Assembly (NCBI GenBank): GCA_023213395.1
Contig: CM041465.1
Span: 21,204,001 to 21,268,000 of the forward strand
Reading direction: 5' to 3'
From: Cycas panzhihuaensis
Taxonomy: Eukaryota; Cycadophyta
Length of the DNA stretch: 64,000 bases
The notes beneath the pieces were generated by a model, which was given only the letters and a program-made list of their open reading frames with translations, did no database searches and was not told where the DNA came from. Positions 58,527 to 64,000 of the stretch are shown piece after piece. The first letter of the stretch is position 1. Each line of letters begins with the position of its first letter. The position numbers and the translations under genes are program-made.

Positions 58527-59534
58527 AGATCAAGTACTCTCTCTACCCTAATAGAGATCGAGGAAAGACCTTCGCTTATTACTCTCTCCATGGAGATTGA
58601 GGAATAGTATCAGGACACTCCAAGCATCGGGAGAAAAAGGAAATTCTTTTCCCAGGTAATACTAGTACTTTACCTCTTGTCTTTCATTTGGTTTTAATTT
58701 CATTCCTATTTTTTGATTCTGGCATTGAAGTATATCTTAAAGATAGATAACCTCGTTGGGCGGCTACTTTTCTCCCTCTTGCCTCCTTTCCAAGTATTGT
58801 AGGGGTCTATAATTCTGGCTAAGCACATAATGGCCCTCATGCCCTTTGTGTAAAAGATTGGAGTATCACTCTTGAGCCAAGCCCTAGACAGAACCTGGCT
58901 ACATCAGTGCGCCTCCACGTACCTTTGGGTATATAGGAGGATCCCATCTTCAGGTCCTAATCCTTTTCTAGCATAGGCAACTATCGACCACTAAAGTCTT
59001 ATAGTGTAGTAGTTAGTGGTTCAGCACCACAAAGCTACCTGTCCCGAACTTCTACAGTTTATTGGTAGGCCTATAAGACTAAGCACACCTTGTCTAGTGG
59101 TCGGTAGGTTAAGACTGTAAGCCACCTCATAATTAAAAAAAAAAAAAAAAAAGAAAATCCACTTAAGTCAGTGAGAAAATTTACCCTTACAGGTATATAC
59201 CTCATTTTGATCAGTACATCGTACTAGTCAATTTGCACTAGGTTGGTATATACTGCAAAATTTCTCAATTTTTAGTACCTAGTCACTAGTGGATCCCACT
59301 TCACCCCCCCACACATACTACACAAGCTTTTTTTGCACTGTTGAAAGAACTTGATATCTTATTATGTAACTTTATTTAGGGTCAACAGGCTATAGACACC
59401 CCACAACCCCCCTATTCCCCCCTCTCTTTCCCTTAATAACCCCCCTTTTCTTACGTCCCATTCTTTCTTGATCTTTTCCACTTTGTTCATTCCCCTTCTT
59501 TCTACTTATTCCCACCTCTTTACGCCCTTTCTCC
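58527..59534 (+). other. Element F leader, continued after element E
   Basis: About 1 kb untranslated region between the primer site and gag of F. No protein. It includes a possible SINE-like segment ending in 18 A (59135-59152). The final 130 bp before gag (59395-59530) are pyrimidine-rich, with several C runs. Confidence 0.6.
58990..59152 (+). mobile_element. Possible SINE-like segment with poly(A) end
   Basis: TAGTGTAGTAGTTAGTGG (59002-59019) resembles a tRNA-type A box, and the segment ends with 18 A at 59135-59152. No clear B box and no flanking duplication were found, so this is only a suggestion; a simple A run in a leader is the alternative. Confidence 0.22.
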
Positions 59535-60722
59535 ATGGCTCCTCAAAGTAATAGTGACAAAATCTCGACACTCGAGACTGAAGTCCACAAAATTAATGAG
59601 GATCTTAACCACATACATAATGAGCTTAAAAATGAAGTAGCTACCATGCACACAGACTTGAGCTCACAATTGTAAAACCTAGCATCTCATGTTGATGTCC
59701 AAGATGTAATTAAGAGGTTGAACAACTTCTCTCCTCCACCACCAGTTGGCCCCACACAGTAACAAATTGTGCCTCCGCCTCCACGTTAGCAACAACCATT
59801 CTATCACAAGATCAACATACCCATATTTGATCAAGATCTTAATAGGGATAGTGCACGAAGTTAGATTAGTAAACTAGAGTCTTACTTTGCACTTAAACCA
59901 TTGTCAGTGAATGAGCAACTTACATTTGCTTCCATTCACTTAGATGGGAAGGCACATCATTGGTCTCAATGGTGGAAACAGGAGTACCCCTCTAGCTAGT
60001 CTTGGGCACACTTCTCTACCTATTTTTTCAAGTAGTATGAAGACACTTGGAGTCAATCTTTTTTTACACAGCTAACACATTTGAAGCAAGTATCCTCTGT
60101 CGAAGTCTACACAGATGAGTTCCAATCTTTACGTAATCAGGTTGATCAGCAACTTGATAAACAGATAGAGATAGATACGTATGTGTCCAGACTTAAAGAA
60201 TATATCTAAATGCGCTTGAAGACAGTCTCCTTATCCTCTTTAAAGGATGTAATTAATATGGCTAAAGTAGTAGAAGCAAAATTTGCTGTAGAAAGACCTC
60301 TTCTATTCAGATGAGACTCCACATGGTTTTCACGATCTCGACAAGCTAATACGGCCTAGTCCCAGAGACCATGATCATGCCCATGACCAGAGGACACCCC
60401 GACTACATCTCTCGAGTAGCGCACCGAGGAATCATTGTCAAAGTCCATCCACATCACTCCTACAGAGGCACAACGTCATCGGGAAGCCAATCTTTGTATG
60501 CAATGTTCTAAAAAATGGACCATTGGTCATAATAGAATCTGTAAAGCTAGGAAGATGGTCTTCACAATTGACCCAGACTTACCCTTGGATGATGATCTTG
60601 ATACTGAGCATGAATATGATGATGAACCCCATGACCACCCTACTGATGAGTTACCCCCAAACCTTGAGCCTGAAGTTTCCTTATCCACAGTTACCTCCAT
60701 TGCATGTCCTGAACCACTTTGA
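59535..60722 (+). pseudogene. Element F gag, one frame broken by Gln-to-stop changes
   Basis: ATG 59535 (CCATGG context). The same frame runs to 60722 and beyond into protease. Order: N-terminal coiled-coil-like segment (KISTLETEVHKINEDLNHIH); Pro-rich linker (FSPPPPVGPTQ, VPPPPR); gag core (KLESYFALKPLSVNEQLTFA, HLDGKAHHWSQWWKQEY, VYTDEFQSLRNQVDQQ, VINMAKVVEAKFAVERP); knuckle LCMQCSKKWTIGHNRIC (about 60494-60544); acidic tail. At least seven stops in the first 220 codons are TAA or TAG where a CAA or CAG codon fits. Confidence 0.87.
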
Positions 60723-61140
60723 GTCAAAGGAATACTTAGGAAAACCCCAATTACCATTTTGATCGATGGTGACATGTCACTAAATTTCATCGACATCTCC
60801 ATTGCCCGCTAATTAAATCTTTACATAGAACCTAAAACTTGCTTCACTTGCTCCTTACCTGGTCATCACATACTCCATTATGTAGGAACAATAAAAAACC
60901 TCACGGTCCACATTAGCTCATATACCCTTGTCTCTAATTTTTATACCCTGTCCATAGGTGGGTCAGATGCAATTCTTGGCATATAATGGCTCCAGACTCT
61001 AGGGACTTATAGCACCAATAACTCACCCACGCCCCCCTTCATTATGTTTAAAGATCACATGGGTCACTCTCATAAACTTTATGGGATACAAGCCCCCCCC
61101 AAACAAAGTAATCTCACCCTCACGAATGCACCGCCAACTC
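60723..61140 (+). pseudogene. Element F aspartic protease
   Basis: Continues the gag frame: PITILIDGDMSLNFIDISIA holds the active-site place, normally D-S/G-G-S/T, here D-G-D-M-S, so it is altered. GSDAILGI then TAA then WLQTLGTYST is the downstream block. The frame shifts relative to RT between about 61093 and 61140, where a run of 8 C (61093-61100) is a likely slippage site. Confidence 0.75.
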
Positions 61141-62140
61141 AACGGTAACATTGGATACATCGTTTGTCTTAACCATATCTAGGCCCCCTCAGGTATCCAC
61201 CCCAATATCCAGCAAGTATTAGATCGATACCAATCTGTATTTACTTTGTTACCTACTAGCCTCCCACCTGATCCAGGCTTTTACCATACTATTGAGTTAC
61301 AAAGTTTGCACCACCCGATAAGCCTTCGACCATATAGAAATTCCTATTTCCAAAAAAATAAAATCAAAAAAATCATGCGGGAATTGTTAGACATGGGGAT
61401 CATCCAACCTAGTAAAAGCCCATATGTGGCACCCATCATCTTAGTTCGCAAGAAGGATGGCTCTTTCTGATTTTGTGTTGACTATCATGTGCTCAATAAA
61501 ATCACCATAAAAAATAAGTTTCCCATGCCATGAATCGATGACATACTAGATGAAATCCATGGCACTGCAATTTTCACCAAACTTGATTTACAATCGGGAT
61601 ACTACCAAATCCCCATCTTGCTAGAAGATCAACATAAAATAGCTTTCCAAACCTACCATGGCTATTTTGAGTTCCAGGTCATGCCCTTTGGCCTATGTAA
61701 TGCTCTGGCCACCTTTCAGGCCCTCATGAATAAGATCTTTTTCCTATATTTACGAAAATTTGTCATCGTCTTCTTCGATGATATTCTTATCTATAGCTCA
61801 AACATGCCTGCCCACATCCCACATCTAGAAGTAGTCCTTCAAATCCTAGCTAAGAATAAACTGTATACTAAGCTCTCCAAATGTGAATTTAGGAAATCTG
61901 AATTACAGTACGTTGGGCATATTATATCCTTTGTAGTGGTTCAGGTGGATCTTGATAAAATCTCTGTCATCACTAATTGGCCAACCCCAAAAACCCTGAC
62001 CCAATTGCAGGCTTTCCTAGGACTTACCAGATTCTATCGATGGTTCATTCGAAATTATGTGACCCTAACCACTCCCTTAACCCACTTACTTCAGAAGGAT
62101 TCCTTCCAGTGGTCCCCCTCAGCTAATAAGGCCTTCTTCC
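61141..62140 (+). pseudogene. Element F reverse transcriptase
   Basis: IQQVLDRYQSVFTLLPTSLPP begins the pre-RT linker. RT: LLDMGIIQPSKSPYVAPIIL, VRKKDGSF then TGA then FCVDYHVLNKITIKNKF, FTKLDLQSGYYQIPIL, FEFQVMPFGLCNALATFQAL and the catalytic VIVFFDDILIYSS (about 61762-61800), with Phe for Tyr. The connection LTQLQAFLGLTRFYRWFIRNY follows. The 276-codon open frame 61618-62448 covers the second half of RT and most of RNase H. The stops upstream (TGA at 61468 and 61533) are one C-to-T from Arg CGA. Confidence 0.9.
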
Positions 62141-62570
62141 ATTTAAAGGAGGTCATGACAACCACCCTAGTCTTGGCCTTCTCTGACTTTTTTTGGCCTT
62201 TCCAATTAGAATGCGATGCCTCTGGGTTTAGATTAGGTGCGGTCTTAATACAAGACTTCCACCCCATTACCTTCGAAAGTCAAAAACTCAAAGATCATGA
62301 GTGTAGACTTTCCACCTATCAAAAGGAAATGTGGGCCATCCTCCATGCTGTTGACAAGTGGCGACAGTATCTACTTGGTTCTAAATTCACTATCCTCACT
62401 GATCATCATAGCCTTCATCATTTACTAGATCAACTAGTCCTCTCATAAGAACAGGCAAAATGGGTCAACTATCCCCAAGTTTTTGATTTTACAATCACAT
62501 ATAAAAAGAGGAAAGATAACATTGTGGCAGATGCTCTGTCGAGGTTGCCTTCACCTACACTTGGCAATAG
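62141..62570 (+). pseudogene. Element F RNase H
   Basis: WPFQLECDASGFRLGAVLIQ (first Asp), HECRLSTYQKEMWAILHAVD (Glu), FTILTDHHSLHHLLDQ (third) and RKDNIVADALSRLP (last Asp): all four catalytic positions are kept. Only TAA at 62446 (LVLS then EQAKW) interrupts it, again at a place where CAA would fit. Confidence 0.9.
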
Positions 62571-63815
62571 CACCGATCATACTGAGGACCCCGCCATTTA
62601 TGCCATTTCCTCCCCACAACCAACATGGCTATAGGATTTATCCATGGCTAACCAAAACCAACATGATTTTGCATATTGGGCCAATAAGATCCACACTCAT
62701 AAGGATTGGTCCATCCATAATAATCTTCTCTTATACCAAAATCGCATATTCGTCCATCCCCTCTCAGCTTTTATCCCGTGGATTTTATCAGAATATTATT
62801 CTTCCCCTCTTAGCGGCCACTCTGGTTTTGATAAAACTTACCGTAGGATTCGTTCTGACTTCTTTTGGCCAGTAATAAAATCCACCATCCTTACCTTTGT
62901 CTCAAAATGTGATACACACCAACGTAACAAAGCTGATACAAAACCCCAACCGGGCCTCCTTTAACCATTACACATCCCACAAGGTAAATGGCAAGATATT
63001 GCCATGGACTTTATAACGGGCCTACCACCATCTGCTACATATGACTTCATTTTAGTAGTCATAGATCGACTGATAAAATATGCTTACTTCTTGCCTATCC
63101 ACACAACTTATAAAGCCCCATGCATCACTGACATCTACATCTAGATAATATTTCATTTGCATGGTTTTCCATCCACCATTGTATGTGATCATGACCCAAA
63201 ATTTACTAGCTCCTTTTGGTAAGAGTTATTTCGTGCATCAGGTACATCATTCAACACAAGTTCTGCATACCATCCATAGACTGATGGCCAATCTGAGGTC
63301 CTTAACAAAACTCTAGAGACCTAACTACGTTGCTTTGCATCTAACCACTAGTCTAAATGGACACCATGGCTAGCACTAGCTGAGTATTGGTACAACTCCT
63401 TACACCATTTAGCCATTGGAATGTCCCCATTTTTAGCTCTCTATAGGTATCCCCCTCCGTCCCACCACTCCTTAGCTACCAACCTCCGTACAGTAACAAT
63501 GCAACAAAAATTACAGCATATGGACCAAATTCTCCATACCCTTAAACAAAACCTATCCATGGCCCAAAATCGAATGAAACAATTAGCAGACTACCACTGC
63601 TCTGATCGCTCCTTCAATATTGGGGATCTGGTATTTCTTCATCTCCAACCTTATAAGCAACAATCCCTTCACCATCATAAGAATCACAAACTTAGCCCTC
63701 AATATTATGGCCCCTATAAAGTCCTTAAATGTATTGGTGATGTTGCATATACTCTCGACCTTCCCCCCACCACAAACATCCATAATGTTTTTCATGTCTT
63801 CTATCTTTAGAAGTG
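62571..63815 (+). pseudogene. Element F integrase
   Basis: Zinc region SGHSGFDKTYRRIRSDFFWP and CDTHQRNK, in which the second Cys pair is altered (usual C-x2-C). Core: DIAMDFITGLPPSATYDFIL (first Asp, about 63000), VVIDRLIKYAYF, VCDHDPKFTSSFW (second Asp, about 63183), HP then TAG then TDGQSEVLNKTL (Glu). C-terminal part open at 63421-63810: MSPFLALYRYPPP, QNRMKQLADYHCSDRSFNIG, YYGPYKVLKCIGDVAYTLDL, NIHNVFHVFYL. Stops at about 63142, 63220, 63277, 63321 and 63351 all fit Gln codons changed by C-to-T. Confidence 0.88.
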
Positions 63816-63879
63816 ACTAAGCAAAACCCATACTCCCTAGACAACCCTTCCAATTTTGGATGAAGAGTAAACCTCGTCC

Positions 63880-64000
63880 ATACCTCCAAAACGTATCCTA
63901 GCTACCAGACAATGGAATCTCTGGAATTGGTCCATTTCAGAATATTTGATATAGTGGACAGGTTGCGCCTCCAACGAAGCAACTTGGGAGTCCAATGAGT
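63880..64000 (+). pseudogene. Element F chromodomain, partial at window end
   Basis: RILATRQWNLWNWSISEYLI, a stop (TAG) where the family has a residue before the W, and TGCASNEATWESNE match the chromodomain pattern (I-L-x2-R, E-Y-L-I-x-W, E-A-T-W-E). Chromodomains of chromoviruses target integration to heterochromatin marks. The domain is cut by the end of the window. Confidence 0.8.

Larger units (their letters stand above)
51353..64000 (+). mobile_element. Element F: chromovirus (Ty3/Gypsy), runs off the window
   Basis: 5' LTR 51353-51726, tRNA-iMet primer site, leader split by element E (51802-58521), then gag, protease, RT, RNase H, integrase and chromodomain to the last bases. The 3' LTR is outside. 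Gag and protease share one frame (from 59535) and RT, RNase H and integrase share another, with one shift near 61093-61140. Nearly all in-frame stops replace Gln or Arg codons. Confidence 0.88.

Noticed and set aside
58981-59060. A functional tRNA gene
   Set aside because: Only an A-box-like stretch is present; no cloverleaf, anticodon arm or T loop could be drawn.
59535-63810. Recoded genetic code (TAA/TAG read as Gln)
   Set aside because: Stops also include TGA at Arg and, elsewhere, Trp-to-stop changes. Frameshifts and lost catalytic residues show ordinary pseudogene decay, and the neighbouring antisense genes end with normal stops.

Overview
This window is plant nuclear heterochromatin. 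I see no host gene, rRNA, tRNA or CRISPR. Almost all of it is LTR retrotransposons inserted into one another. The gag, integrase and RT signatures, the tRNA-iMet primer sites, the very long LTRs with a second RNase H (Tat branch of Ty3/Gypsy) and the chromodomains (chromoviruses) point to a seed plant with a large, repeat-rich genome. I cannot name the species. No element looks able to transpose by itself: each sense-strand gene carries stops and frameshifts. || Left nest (1-49560). Element D, an old AT-rich Tat-type Gypsy copy on the minus strand, occupies about 1295-8479 and resumes at 46610. A Tork-type Ty1/Copia element C (8480-46604, duplication CTTGT) split it. C's own 3' LTR is split at 13441/46265 by Gypsy element A (13442-46264, duplication CATGT). 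A's 5' LTR is in turn split at 14686/31511 by its relative B (14687-31510, duplication GGAGT/GGAGC). Each pair of ends was matched by hand, so the order D, then C, then A, then B is firm. || Right part (49570-64000). G, a plus-strand RT fragment of the A/B/D family, abuts H, an antisense fragment of a B-type LTR. Next comes chromovirus F (5' LTR 51353-51726, running off the window end), whose leader is split by a second complete chromovirus, E (51802-58521, duplication CTATT). || How the genes fit together. A, B and D follow the plan LTR - primer site - gag - protease - RT - RNase H - integrase. In A and B this is followed by about 3 kb holding an antisense gene, then a second RNase H, the polypurine tract and the 3' LTR. 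The antisense gene is the most interesting object here. It has its own TATA box, three exons with GT-AG introns at matching positions and phases in A and B, a plant-mobile-domain-like central part, an acidic stretch and a coiled-coil tail. Apart from stops made by C-to-T or G-to-A changes, its frame in B is open for about 610 codons. A has also lost about 2 kb between RT and integrase by a deletion at a short repeat.
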